NCBI GenBank assembly: GCA_949316235.1
Contig: OX438748.1
Span: 10,233,001 to 10,297,000 of the forward strand
Direction of reading: 5' to 3'
From: Oegoconia quadripuncta
Taxonomy: Eukaryota; Arthropoda; Insecta; Lepidoptera; Autostichidae
DNA length: 64,000 bases
Shown here: in pieces, positions 1 through 11,399 of the stretch
Layout of the letters: each line of letters begins with the position of its first letter
How positions within the stretch are numbered: position 1 is the first letter of the stretch
Translations under genes and position numbers: made by a program
Notes under the pieces: model-generated
What the model saw: the letters and a program-made list of their open reading frames with translations, nothing else
Told to the model about the DNA's origin: nothing
The model's database searches: none

Positions 1-3000
1 AGTACACTAGTTGGTGTTTTGCATACGAACGATTAGTAGGATTATTGGTAGACTAAAACTATTTTTTAATAATATAATAATGAATAAATAAAAGAATATT
101 GGTACAATCGACTTTGTAACAAAGCGAGCACCTTACGCTAAAGTTATTATAAAAAATTACTAGATCACTATCATTTGGTAGTTTACTTAAGTGGTCGACA
201 ATATTGGACTCTAATATGTCCTAATAACAACATTTTTCCAATGAAAAAAAATTTAAATTACAGTACAGTGTCTCATAAAGATGTAGTTTATAGATTGAAT
301 TCTGTGGAGTTTGGAAATTTTAATTTGATCTCAACAATTTTAATCTACGAAAACTATGAGATTTATGAAGGTACCTAAATCATCTAGTAGATTGACTTTC
401 AATTGGCCAAAAAACCCCTAATAAAATGACTTGTACAATTGTCATTTACATAATGGACGTACTACTAAAAACTCTGGGAAATTCTGCAAGTACTGGACAT
501 GTTAGTCCATAAAAAAGATCATCATATTTCAGCCGAAAGTCCTATTGGATTCTAGAATAATTTGGCCAATCCAACCCCGTATATTGAGTTGGCTATTAAA
601 GCGAACTAAACTATTTTCTCTTAAATTATTCTATTTTATTTTTGTTTGCATGCGATTCTAGTTTATTTTTGTGCATGTTATTTTCCTAGAAATCGTCCCA
701 TAAAATTATACTTTAAAATTGCCAAACCCACACAAACATTGTTCGGTAAAACAAATTTAATCGACTTTACTAGTTAGAACTAGGCTAGGCTACATTACCA
801 GAGTATATTTTACCCAAACTGCAACGTAGAATAAACCGTATCACCTTCAAATTTCGTATATTTCTATATGGGTGACACTAAAGTATGCGCTGATAACCCC
901 ACCTACATTGGAAAATGGCATCTATTTAGTGAATTACAAGTACTATTTTTATTTATAAAGAACTTAAAATTACTATCATAAGAACTTAAGGTTACCTTAT
1001 AGCCAACAGTATTTTAATAAGAATGAAACTGACAAGTGATACGGTATATCCGACCTTCGCCTACTTTACTGGTGACATGTTACTAAATTTTGTGGAAAAG
1101 TCCTTAAATTAATTTAATGTAAGACTTTGTTTACATTTATCAATGTTCCCTGTTCGACCTTATATAGGCCAATAAAGTTCAAATGATGTCAGGCGGAACT
1201 TTATTCAATCAACAGAAAAGGTCAAAATAGCCCCTGTCTAAAACGGGGAGATATATTTTAAGGTGAATCATAGAATTTAATTACTTAAGTTATACATATA
1301 TAAAGGAATTGATCCCATCACACGTACTCGTACATCTACAAAATTCAGATATTTATTAAATATTATACTCTCAAATTCAATTTTATCTATTTACATATTT
1401 AATAAGTTAATAAGGATAATAAAACTGAATTATCGAAATTTTTCGTAGTGTTTTAGGCACTATTTAGACAGCCATCAATCTTATGTCTTATACAAAGCTT
1501 TATTTAATCTAGTCTTATAAAAATGTTTACAATCTACATGTCAATAGGCAGGTAGTAACAATTCAATTCACCTATAACCTAAATATAGTGTGTATACAGC
1601 TTATAGAACTTCATCACTAAACTAATGACTGTATTAACTAAAAGTCCGACAAATGTATAATGTCCACAATTTAATAGCTTCAATATTGGGTTGGTATTGT
1701 GACGATCCTATATTTTAATATAAACACTATGGCAATGTGATAATTCCAAACAGTGATACGTACACTCTATACAAGGAACTGAAACCAATCTATTAGGTAT
1801 CTAATCATTGTATAATGTAGACTAAGATAAATACGTAACTATGCAGTCCAAACCTTCCCGACTATATCGTCAAATGCAAACTAATTACAAGTTTATTACT
1901 ATTTACTTCGGAAATATGTAATCCATTCTTGTTACGCTAAGAAATCTTTGATATCAGTGCTTATATAAATTATATTTTGAATTTCCATTAACTCAATAGA
2001 TTTCTCATCGCAATAGCAATAGATTTCTTGTGGATATTTACAGTAAACATTAGTAAAAACACTCGCAGTTTATAAAACAGTGTAATTTGGTTCTTTGAAC
2101 ATCAGATAAAACGTGAACAGACGTGTTAAGGTAATGCCGAACAAGTATCCTATTACTAATGTATTCAAAATATCTAATGGCTAAAGCGTCTGTTGATAAA
2201 GCATTTTTGTATAATCACAACAGTAAGTCCGTTCCGCGTCAATTCATTCACTATCTAACAATATCACTAGAAGAGTCTGACACATCCGAAACTGGGGAAC
2301 AGCGAAGAAAACTACGGCTGACCTTGTCTCGCACCGCGGCGTGGTCCATCTGCTTGCCAGTAAAATTGTTTAATGATGTTTGTATAAAAAATTGTAGGAT
2401 AATATCGATGTTGATAAATCGTTACCTAACCACCAATAGATACAATTTGTAAACATAGAGGTGAATCATCATCGGATTTGGTATTTGGATTAAATAGTTA
2501 TGCTAAAGGGAAACTCTGTAGAAAAGAATAAATTGATTATTTATAAATTTGTGTAGTAATAACTTGTTTAATATAGGCAAATTTCTGTCTGGAATTAATA
2601 AAGATTTTAAATGCTGTATTTAAAATATCAAAATTATCTTGTACTCGTAGTAACTAAACCTGCGGTATTAAATTACCGTATCAAATTGAATAAAGTTCTG
2701 AAAAACTCATGACGGTTTGAATAACCATGATACTTTAAAATAAAATTTCAGCTATTCAAAACTGAAAGATGACTCTAGTGTATTTTGAACTATTTATATT
2801 CTTTGATTTGAATGTATCTTCCAATGAATCTTCCTCTATAATAAACTTTTATCACATCTCTTGAACACGGGTCCCAACTCAATACTTTTCATTGACTGTT
2901 TTGATATTCGTTTGTGGTATAATACAGTAATAATCCGTGTCTGAAGCGTTTAACACTCAAATTTTCCATTCTTTATCATCAAACAATTTTTCCGACAGCC

Positions 3001-3095
3001 TCTTTGGGGCGTAGTCGTAATAAAGGGGGGGGTCAGAGGACGGGCGCCGAGTTTCGTCGAGTTCAGCACAGGAGTTCGGAGTTGGAAGGCGGTAC
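1..3095 (-). other. SK 3' UTR and downstream sequence, no firm gene
   Basis: AT-rich sequence downstream of the SK stop. The first part must be 3' UTR; the poly(A) site cannot be fixed because many A/T-rich hexamers occur. The only conspicuous island is 2230-2370 (listed separately). I see no recognisable mobile element or conserved coding block elsewhere in this stretch. Confidence 0.5.
2159..2452. other. unassigned GC-richer open frame downstream of SK
   Basis: Between about 2230 and 2370 base composition rises above the surroundings and both strands are open. Plus strand: a 97-codon ORF containing EESDTSETGEQRRKLRLTL. Minus strand: an open stretch containing GKQMDHAAVRDKVSRSFLRC that ends in a Ser/Asp-rich tail and a stop near 2262. 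An AG (GCAAGCAG) precedes the minus ATG. I do not recognise either product. It may be the last exon of a neighbouring gene or an unusual 3' UTR block. Confidence 0.2.
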
Positions 3096-3255
3096 TCAGC
3101 TGGGTAGTGGAGGCCGTGTGGCTTGAGGGGCGGGGCTTGAAGGCTGTTGAGGTGCAGGAGAGTGTGTGGTGGTGCTTTCTGGGGCCGAGTGCGCCCTATT
3201 CGCTGGCTGGAGGACAGGACTTGGCGGCCACGGATGTGATGCTGACGGCATCGTT
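3096..3255 (-). CDS. SK: SK exon 13: C-terminal exon with stop
   Basis: 160 nt: one base finishing Arg, 52 codons and TGA. It begins TMPSASHPWPPSPVLQPANR, then a Pro/Ser/Thr/Gln-rich low-complexity tail ending RPPLPS. The HPWPPSPVLQP block corresponds to the HWPTSPILPP-like motif near the end of insect SK proteins. The acceptor is TATTCCAG. The plus-strand open frame here is an antisense shadow. Confidence 0.88.
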
Positions 3256-3647
3256 CTGGAATAATAGAAGTTTCATAGGAGTTATTACTGTGCTTGTAAT
3301 CTTATTACGCTTCAAGTTAACCAGGCTGCTGCTGGAAACCGAACAGACAGTTCATGATCATTTAGAGCGCCATCTAAACTTACTATAACTACTATTAAAA
3401 ATTTCTTATTTTATTTCATTAAATACCATTGACCGTTACTCGTTGCATACATAACAAACCTTGTGTATTACTAAAACGAAGGTCTTTGCTTATAAACCTA
3501 AGCAATAAGTGTATCTGACTTCAAGTGGCACGTGCAATAAATAGCCTACACCATGCTTGGTGTAAAGTCTGATTACTTTACAGAATCTTTATCACATATT
3601 TCGACTATGACCAAACCCTTTATTTTAAAGTAATATGTAACACATAC

Positions 3648-3790
3648 CTCGCATAAGGAGCTATTGATGAAGACGGAGGTGTAGGCACAGCAGCGGTATC
3701 AGGATGAAGGAAGTTCCTCCGTTGCTCCGCTCGCTCCCAACACTGTTGAAGGCACCGCGCAACCACATCAGGTAAGTTGTTCATTTGTTC
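3648..3790 (-). CDS. SK: SK exon 12: post-coil tail
   Basis: 143 nt: 47 codons plus AG of a split Arg codon. It encodes EQMNNLPDVVARCLQQCWER, then AEQRRNFLHPDTAAVPTPPS and SSIAPYA. The QRRNFLHPDTA block is strongly conserved in insect SK. The acceptor is TTTCAG and the donor CGAG|GTATGT. Confidence 0.94.
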
Positions 3791-4217
3791 CTGAAATATT
3801 GAAAAGAGAGTAGGTTTAATTCCACTTTAAGACCACTGATTTGTTGTTAACTGATTTAGTATTTTATAGGAATTCTATATATCCTCAGCCCAACTCGTCT
3901 CCTATACAGGTTTTTAATTTTTCGTTGCACTATGTTAACACCTAACTCTTTAGCACTCTTTAGCGTTGTGTCTCATAAGCGACCCTCAGGTTATACCAGA
4001 GTACAAGCGTTTTGCTCCTTCTGAGGCAAAGCTACACACTAAGCTGCCTGCACACACATAATTGGTTTCTTTTTTGTTTTATTTTTTATGAAACCATTGC
4101 AAGATTTCGTGACGTTCTCTACAATTAATACGTCAAATTGTTAATCTTAACTCTAGTAAATTCTGCAAATGCACAGACCAAATAAAAATAAAATTATAAT
4201 AATACTAGCATTATTAC

Positions 4218-4350
4218 AGAGACAGTACTACTTTAAAACCAGTTTTAAAGTAGTACTGTCTCTTTCTCCCTGGAACAGTACGATGCGACGGCACTACTCC
4301 AAAACTGGTTTTAGTTTAGTTTAGTTGGTGTACATCCGAATCGACACCAT
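4218..4350. mobile_element. MITE remnant with foldback left end
   Basis: The right half matches the complete MITE at 24482-24635: a CCCTGGAACAGTACGATGCG centre, then CTGGTTTTAGTTTAGTTTAG and TTGGTGTACATCCGAATCGA. The left terminal repeat is missing. Instead 4218-4263 is a perfect 22+22-bp palindrome around CA, made from an inverted copy of the internal TTTTAAAGTAGTACTGTCTC segment. Confidence 0.8.
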
Positions 4351-4602
4351 TATCTTTTTAATATAGTAATAACTTATTGTAATTTCAGAATTAAATTTGT
4401 GTCTTTAACAAATAGGTGAACTTTCTAACTGAAAATATTTGTACGCTATTCTCCTTATCCTTCAATAAGTAAAGTAGACTTATTTATTGGCCACTACACT
4501 TAACAGCAACAATAGTAACAATATTAATAACAACGACAACACTAATAGAAAACATGGAGATTTTTTTTTCTTTTTTTTTTGATCAGGATAATTTGCTGAT
4601 AG

Positions 4603-4707
4603 TCACGGGACTTTTTCAGCTTTACCAGGCGGGTGGGCGAGCGCAGGAGCGTTCTGCCCGTCTATGGAGATTTTGATACCTTCTCTACTTATATGAATGC
4701 CATGTAC
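4603..4707 (-). other. possible retained-intron alternative SK C-terminus
   Basis: Directly downstream of the exon 11 donor the frame remains open, encoding VHGIHISREGIKISIDGQNA then PALAHPPGKAEKVP and a stop. The stretch is more GC-rich than the surrounding intron. Use of this end would remove the QRRNFLHPDTA block and the Pro/Ser-rich tail. Only transcript data can decide; the strong downstream acceptor of exon 12 argues that normal splicing predominates. Confidence 0.3.
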
Positions 4708-4809
4708 CTGTAATGTAGTCAGTTTTTCTTCTAAACTAGTTAACCTCTCTTCTATAGTGTCCTGCCTCGTACTCATGTCTGACACTATTTCGTAAACAGT
4801 ATTCTGCGT
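4708..4809 (-). CDS. SK: SK exon 11: coiled-coil tail
   Basis: 102 nt, 34 codons: TQNTVYEIVSDMSTRQDTIE then ERLTSLEEKLTTLQ, a heptad-rich coiled coil used in SK tetramer assembly. The acceptor is ATTACAG and the donor CAG|GTACAT. The frame stays open past the donor for 34 more codons to a TGA at 4603-4605, so intron retention would give a different C-terminus. Confidence 0.94.
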
Positions 4810-5331
4810 CTGTAATAGAAAGGGGTCCTAATATCAATCGCTTTGTAGTTCATCGTTCACTGCTGGTGTTATTCGAAAATGCATGTGTAGTGTGTGTTCT
4901 GTGTATTTGTGAATTTTGCTGTATTGTTTAATTTAAGTGTTATTAAAACACTACAATACTAAACATGCTTAAAAAGAGACTATAGGTAGACTGCAAAATT
5001 TTCGACTTCATGCGCTAAGCGGATGGGGATGGAAGTTAAAAAAAATTAAAAATACCTTCTAGCATTCTATTAAAATATCATGTTCGTGTCATCGTCGAGT
5101 TATGGTTACAATAAAATGGATATTACGGAGCCATTACAAGAGCCATTGGGTAATAAAACTTTGAAAATGTTCTAAACTTATTCTACGTAGCTATTATCAA
5201 CTAATAAAGGTTAGTGACTCTGCTTCTAAAACTACTTCTATTTCAATAGTGCCAACTAAAAATCTAAATGACTGTGTTGATACGAGTGGTAGCTTAGCTT
5301 TAACAATAATTATTCCATGAAATCAACGTAC

Positions 5332-5401
5332 CTTTGCCATATCAGTTATCGTGTTGGCATTGTCCATTAGTTTTCTTTGATCCATTTTCACTTTCCTTAA
5401 T
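5332..5401 (-). CDS. SK: SK exon 10: second calmodulin-binding helix
   Basis: 70 nt: one base plus 23 codons, LRKVKMDQRKLMDNANTITD then MAK. It continues the basic helix of the calmodulin-binding domain into the coiled-coil tail. The acceptor is GTTTCAG and the donor AAG|GTACGT. Confidence 0.95.
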
Positions 5402-6325
5402 CTGAAACCATGCGGATGTTATCTAGGTAACTTAGGTTATTTTATAAATGTTCTAGATGGTTATGTGCACCTATAACCTCAAAAAGGCGGCCTACTTAAT
5501 AAATTACTTGAATCAGTCTAAACCTTTTCATTGAAAGGAACCAACTTATTTATGTCAATAACAATATATATTTTTAATTTATACAAGTATTGTGTCTGTG
5601 TGTTTGTATCAATAATATTGATAATAACCACGCTACTAGGCCGATGGTGGCTTGAAGGAGAACCTCTGCCCCAATATCGCCCCAATATGATCCAAACCTG
5701 GGAGGGCTAATTTTGAAACTGCTCGGATATTTCTGCTTTTTACAAAATTCAAATTAAGTGTATGCTTCTCATTACATTGCAGTTTTGTAAGTATATTTTA
5801 TTCTTAGAAACTTGTTTTTATTCGTAAAGAATTTAACATACCTACTATATTTTAAAGAAGCAGAATAATGTATATGAGTTTATCGCGTGTGTGTGTAAAT
5901 GTTTATAAAATCTGTGGAAAGCACAAATTTTAGTTTAATTGAAATTAACTGAACTGTGACGCAGAGATGAGTTGGTCCTATTGTTTTTCTCTACGGAGAT
6001 TAAAACATTATTCTTAAATTTAATTTAAAAAATTGTTCTCATATTATCTTTTACACTAATCCAGCAATGTTGATTTTCTTGATTTATGTCGCACTTGTAC
6101 CGATGATTTTCCTCGGGTAATAGCTGAAAATCAGTGTTTTGTTCATTGTTCTTTCACTGAGCTGTGACCCATTTGATTTACTGCAGCACACATATGCTTT
6201 AGTTGTTCTGTACCTAAGTACCTTCTTAGTTCTTGTTTAAAAAATACTCTTAAAACTTGATGTCATTGTGTGATTCGAGTAACAAATAAACGATTTACCC
6301 ATCTATCTTATAAAATAATACTCAC

Positions 6326-6453
6326 GCGTAAATAGCTAATAAGAACTTTCTTTGATGGGTTCGCACTCGACCCGGATGGACCCGTTTAACAAGTCGCGTG
6401 TGTTTGTATATTAACCACGTTTCTCGTAGCACGTTGGCTGCGGCATTTTTCAG
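6326..6453 (-). CDS. SK: SK exon 9: calmodulin-binding domain core
   Basis: 128 nt: 42 codons plus GC, finishing as Ala with the next exon. It encodes [20 protein letters not shown], then [20 protein letters not shown]. This is the constitutive calmodulin-binding segment: the [12 protein letters not shown] helix contacts the C-lobe in the known SK-calmodulin complex. The acceptor is TTTCAG and the donor ACGC|GTGAGT. Confidence 0.96.
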
Positions 6454-7690
6454 CTGAAATATTTCATATGAATTCTAGTAAGTATAGAGCGGACTTTTAA
6501 TAGCATCATCATACTTCTAAGTAAATAAAGACATAATTTAAAAAGTATACCTGCATTCATTATATATTTTTAAATATATTTTATTGTGCTGCCCATAATA
6601 TCTGATTAGGGTTAAGGATTATAATAAGGGTACGAGAAGTTTGGAGTATGATTCTAGTAATGAGTTACTTACTGTTAGTTTAACTAGATGTTAGTAGCAG
6701 TATCAGTATCTCTTTAGGAGGCCGTCGCCAAATTGCAAAAAACGGCGTTCATTCAATTTCGTCATGTCAGTCTGTCTGTCCAAAAGTCAGATATTTGGAA
6801 TTTATCGAATAATCAACCTCATAAAACAACATTTAAAAGTTTTTTTACTCTCCTCCCCATACTGTAATCAAACTTTTGGATGGAATATCTTTATTTGTTA
6901 TTCCGTCAAAATGAGGCATTTGAATGCTTTTATTAAAAGTGTGTTCCACGTAACTTTTGTCATAAATCAAATAGCGGCTAGCTCAGTAATAATACAGTGC
7001 AAAAGAGTAAGCGATTCTTTTGTGCCTACCTTAAAACATAACCGTAATAATGTAAAACCGAAAAGCTCTTGGCCAGTTTAAAAAGAAAATTGTAAGACTA
7101 TGATCTTCAAACCTCTAAATGACATAGACCGACAATTTAGTAATAAGAATGATTCTATAAGGGATGCCGTCCCCCTAAACTGACCATGATACTACTGATT
7201 GGGGAGTTCAAATAAACAAATCGAAGTGTAGTGAATTTAACATACAAAACAGCAATTTTTTAAATAAAAAAAATATTATAAATTAAAGAGTTAATTATAT
7301 TTAAGATAAGTAAAAGTATCGCTAGCGACTGTCGCTTAACATTGTATGAAGTTCCACACACCTCTAGAGGTACCTTTTTTATTATCTTTGCAATACGCTG
7401 TTTATATTCCATGACCATGGAAACCATGTGGAGTGTAGGTACAGGCAAAGAGTGATAAATTCTGTTTTCTATTTATATAGTCAGATGTTCAAATTATAAA
7501 GACTCAAAATTTCGCACTACATTTTGATAGTTATTATGTAAATCTCCATTTACATTAGATTAACTAAAATGTGATTGTTGGGAGAATATAAACTGCAGGC
7601 TGCGTGGTGATCGAGGTTTTTTATTGGATGTTGTCCGATCGTAAGAGAGCGAAATACTGGCCGCGCGCCAGTATATATACATTTAGATTC

Positions 7691-7792
7691 GCGCCATCTA
7701 TCGGATTGTCCTGGAACCCGTGAGAAAGGTACATTTGAAGTGAATAGATTGTTTAGAGGTGGATTGTTCACGGGTTCGCCGATAGATGGCGC
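7691..7792. repeat. 102-bp interrupted inverted repeat (MITE-like)
   Basis: Outer arms GCGCCATCTATCGG and CCGATAGATGGCGC are exact inverted complements. A second pair, GAACCCGTGA and TCACGGGTTC, lies just inside. The centre has no coding potential. This fits a small foldback or MITE in the SK intron between exons 8 and 9. Confidence 0.6.
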
Positions 7793-8798
7793 CAGTCTTT
7801 TCACAATTGTGCCGACAAGTCAGGCGAGGTTCTATACTGAACATGAGTATCGTTCCATTCGAAAAATATTCAGCTACACAGGGCATATATTATGTGAATA
7901 TTCCATTTAAAAGTATATTTATGAAATAACAGTCGCGCTCAGGATCAACGCAAAACTAGGATACAGACACCCAAGTGAGGTATTAACCTAAGTGTCCGAT
8001 AGATGCCACTACAAGTTACTGAATATTAACCCTAGTCGCTACTACCTTTCCATGTCAAGCAAATTTATAGAAAATTTTTAATGGACTATCAGGTTTAAAA
8101 GGGCAGGCCCAATCCCAACTTTATTTAAATTTATTTAATTTAAATTTAAAGGCAATGTAATCGTTAGAGTTGGAAATAGGACTGACGGACGGAATTTTCG
8201 GGAATTTCCAAATCGTTTGATGTGGACTGTGACAGCTCTTTTGAATCACTTTTCGATTTTAAATCAAACAGCGAGATATGTATACGCCATTTTAATGTAT
8301 CATGTATGCAGTCATATTAATGCATTAATTGACTAACATTAAAGCAGGCTTTGCCTTTTATGTTTACAATTGTTAAAATTATAGCGAATTGTCATAAAGA
8401 TCACATGTGTTTCATTGTTGAATGTCTATTGAAACAACAAGAGCGTTCGACTCAGTAGCATATCAAATAGTAAACTACAAGTTTTATTATTTTAAGTGTG
8501 AGGGAGGTTAAACGTAGACATGCCTAATACAGAAAATGATGTTAACATAAAATATACTATAGAGAGAAAAAAAGGTCACTGGAATATACATAGAATAGCG
8601 ATTGTGGATGAAATAAAATACAAAACTTTGATGGCCATTTGTCCTCTAACTTGAAAAGCATCATCAGTCTTTCCCTGTACTCGTCTAGTTACGCATTCAA
8701 AATTTAAATAGCAAGATACAAAGCTAGTTTACAAATAATCCTAGCATAAAAACCTTACCTTGATAGTATCGCGCACTGTCTTCTAACAGTAATCTTAC

Positions 8799-8909
8799 CT
8801 TCTTCGTCAGTTGTGTTTCCATCATGAAGTTATGTACGTGTTTCTCCGCTCTAGTTAATTCTAATTTTCTTGAAGCAACGGTCACTAATAAGGCTGTACA
8901 TCCCGCCCC
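8799..8909 (-). CDS. SK: SK exon 8b: alternative S6 end exon
   Basis: 111 nt with phases identical to exon 8a. It encodes [20 protein letters not shown], then [17 protein letters not shown]. Differences from 8a are A/T and V/A in S6, then D/E and R/K near the calmodulin-binding start. The acceptor is TTAACAG and the donor AAG|GTAAGA. Only 54 nt (8910-8963) separate the copies, probably too little for the 8a donor to pair with the 8b acceptor, which favours mutual exclusion. Long stretches are nucleotide-identical, so the duplication is either recent or maintained by conversion. Confidence 0.94.
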
Positions 8910-8924
8910 CTGTTAATTAGATCA

Positions 8925-9077
<153 letters not shown>

Positions 9078-10681
9078 TTAAGTGAATATCTTAATGTAAA
9101 ATGCAAGCGAACGTGGAGAAGCATTCAAGAATTTCTCATTCCGTAAATGAAAGGCTAAAAAAACTGAAATTTTCTGAGCTATGTGCCTTTTTAATTTAAT
9201 AGTTTAATAGTTCTGTTTAAATGAAGAGGGTAATGGAAACAACTATGTAAGGACATTGTTGTTAATCATGCATAGAGATGTATTTGTTAGAGAATTTTGG
9301 GTTATTTGGATTTATTGGATTATTGCATTGGTCGGTTATTGCTTCGATTACCCTCGTATTAAAATAGTAAATGACTTCAAAATTTAAATTTTGTTTTAGT
9401 TTAATTTAAGTAGATATATTATTCTCGCTTATTTACTTTAAAATATTTATTATTATTATTATTAGCCAAAATTATGAGTATGAGCTAATGAAAGTATGAA
9501 AATCGTTGTTCTTTTAATGAGACATATTAGTAGAGTTAAAATTTAGTACATTGTAGAAGATGTTATTTAGACATACAACGACATTCGCACTTTTACCGTC
9601 TCAGGTTACAATAACATTTATGCATTTTCTTAAATTAATTGTGATGGTTGATCCATTTAGTGCATTATAATCTAATAAGTGCACGTACAATATTTTATTT
9701 ATTCAAACGTGTAATTCCATTTTTAAATTCAATTCTTTTATTAATAAACACTTACACAATAACTATTTAGGTGCAATCAATTTTATTGTACATCTCTGTA
9801 TTTTATTGACAAAATTAATATAGGAAAAGTGAGCCATTTTAAAAACAAACGATTGTGCAATTTAGTGAAATATTGAAGTGAAGACAGAGCTAGAAATAGT
9901 AAGGAGAAATGAAGCATTCCATACTACAAAATATATAATATCTAATAGCTGGTTTAACAGGGAAATGGACGTAACTTTACTTAAAACTCTTTTACAACCG
10001 AACTGTTAACGTGATATTAAAAAAAGTATTGCCTGTACCAAATTAAAATATTCAATACGGTAAATGATATAAACCCTACGTTCAGGTTAAAATGTGTAAG
10101 TATATGGAGTGTGTCCCATAAATTGCGATGTTACTATGAGAAGGTGTGTACAATAAATACATAAATATTAACATTAATGCAAAACTATAATAACTCTGCA
10201 TAACAGTTATGTGAACATCGATACGTATAAAACTTTTGATAATTACATTGAATACACCGATAATGTGTGACAATAGCGTAGATTAATTACGTGTAAAGCG
10301 TGTTTGTGTCTTCTGTTACATCGAAAAATTAGTGTTGACTGACTTCATTGCAATATTCGAACTACACATGCTAATTATACATTACAGCTTGTGAAGTACA
10401 TTCTCTTAGACTTTTCCAGGAAATCTCCCTTGACGGCTCAATATAGGAGTGCAAACTCCTACTGCATAAAATAAATGACATAGTTTCTTTGCATGAGATG
10501 AAACGCTTACAGTTTTACATAATTGTTCAAAAACAAAGTGACAGCTTAATAATAAAAGCCACAAAGTTTTGAGTTATCAAGGGCACATCTGATAATAATA
10601 TTAGTGTTTTCTGGTTGAGTGCAAAATTTTTATGCCATGTCAGTCAACACAAACATAAATGTTTGTTAGTAGGGAACTTAC

Positions 10682-10817
10682 CATAATGCCGGTGCTAACG
10701 GCGATACCTCTGCCGCAATATGTGTTTGGCACTATGTCACCAAAACCGACGGACAGAAACGTAATTGCAATAAGCCACATCGCATTCAGTAGATTAGCGT
10801 GTTCTTCATCGTGAAAC
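10682..10817 (-). CDS. SK: SK exon 7b: pore exon, GFGD version
   Basis: 136 nt, same phases as exon 7a. It encodes [20 protein letters not shown], then [17 protein letters not shown] and IAVSTGIM. The acceptor is GATTCAG and the donor ATG|GTAAGT. Differences from 7a cluster in the filter (Phe for Tyr, Ser for Cys three residues before it) and at the end (AVSTGIM for TLTCGMV), which lines the upper S6. As I recall the insect SK sequence, this version resembles the commonly reported form. It lies 446 nt downstream of 7a. Confidence 0.95.
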
Positions 10818-11263
10818 CTGAATCGTCAATAAATTTCAACGATATATTGGATACACCTGTCTATCCTCAAAGTAACTCAACAAATGTTTAACGAAAGTGT
10901 ATTATTAATCATAATAAATGAATGGCAAAACCTGCCTAACAAATTATTGAGCGCAAGCTTGTTCCTATGCAATTAGTGAAAGGAGTTGGTGTTAGAATAC
11001 AAAACAAAGGAATAGAAGGAGTCGTTGGTGTACCCGTAATAGATATTGAAGAGTTTGACTTTGATTGTGATATTGCTTCAAACGGTTGTGAAATTGTTAA
11101 CACATAAAATGGCTCACCTTTACCGACCTACTACTATGTTCCGTGGACATAGCAAGTCTTTAAAACAAGCTTGCGATCCCCATATGGAACAGTTAAAACT
11201 AATTATAATATTGTATGAATGGTAGGTTTTATGAGAACCCAAAAAGTCCTAATTCATACATAC

Positions 11264-11399
11264 CACCATACCGCAGGTGAGGGTTATGCCACGGCCGCAG
11301 TATGTATTCGGGACAATATCGCCGTAGCCAACACAGAGGAACGTTATAGCTGTCAGCCACATTGAGTTTAGCAAATTGGCATGGTCTTCATCGTGGAAC
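11264..11399 (-). CDS. SK: SK exon 7a: pore exon, GYGD version
   Basis: 136 nt: one base plus 45 codons. It encodes FHDEDHANLLNSMWLTAITF, then [17 protein letters not shown] and ITLTCGMV: pore helix, K+ selectivity filter and early S6. The acceptor is GCTCTCAG and the donor GTG|GTATGT. By direct comparison it matches exon 7b at 34 of 45 residues with identical length and phase, so either copy fits between exons 6 and 8. Including both would shift the frame, since 136 is not a multiple of three. It is the first of the pair in transcript order. Confidence 0.95.

Larger units (their letters stand above)
3791..8798 (-). other. SK introns between exons 8b and 12
   Basis: Introns at 3791-4707, 4810-5331, 5402-6325 and 6454-8798. 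Apart from the MITE remnant, the hairpin at 7691-7792 and exon 11 read-through, they are AT-rich single-copy-looking sequence. Open frames at 6764-7081 and 7260-7448 have AT-driven composition and no recognisable domain. Confidence 0.6.

Noticed and set aside
7550..7886. Overlapping minus ORFs of 84 and 62 codons
   Set aside because: Created by the foldback at 7691-7792; no conserved composition or neighbours.
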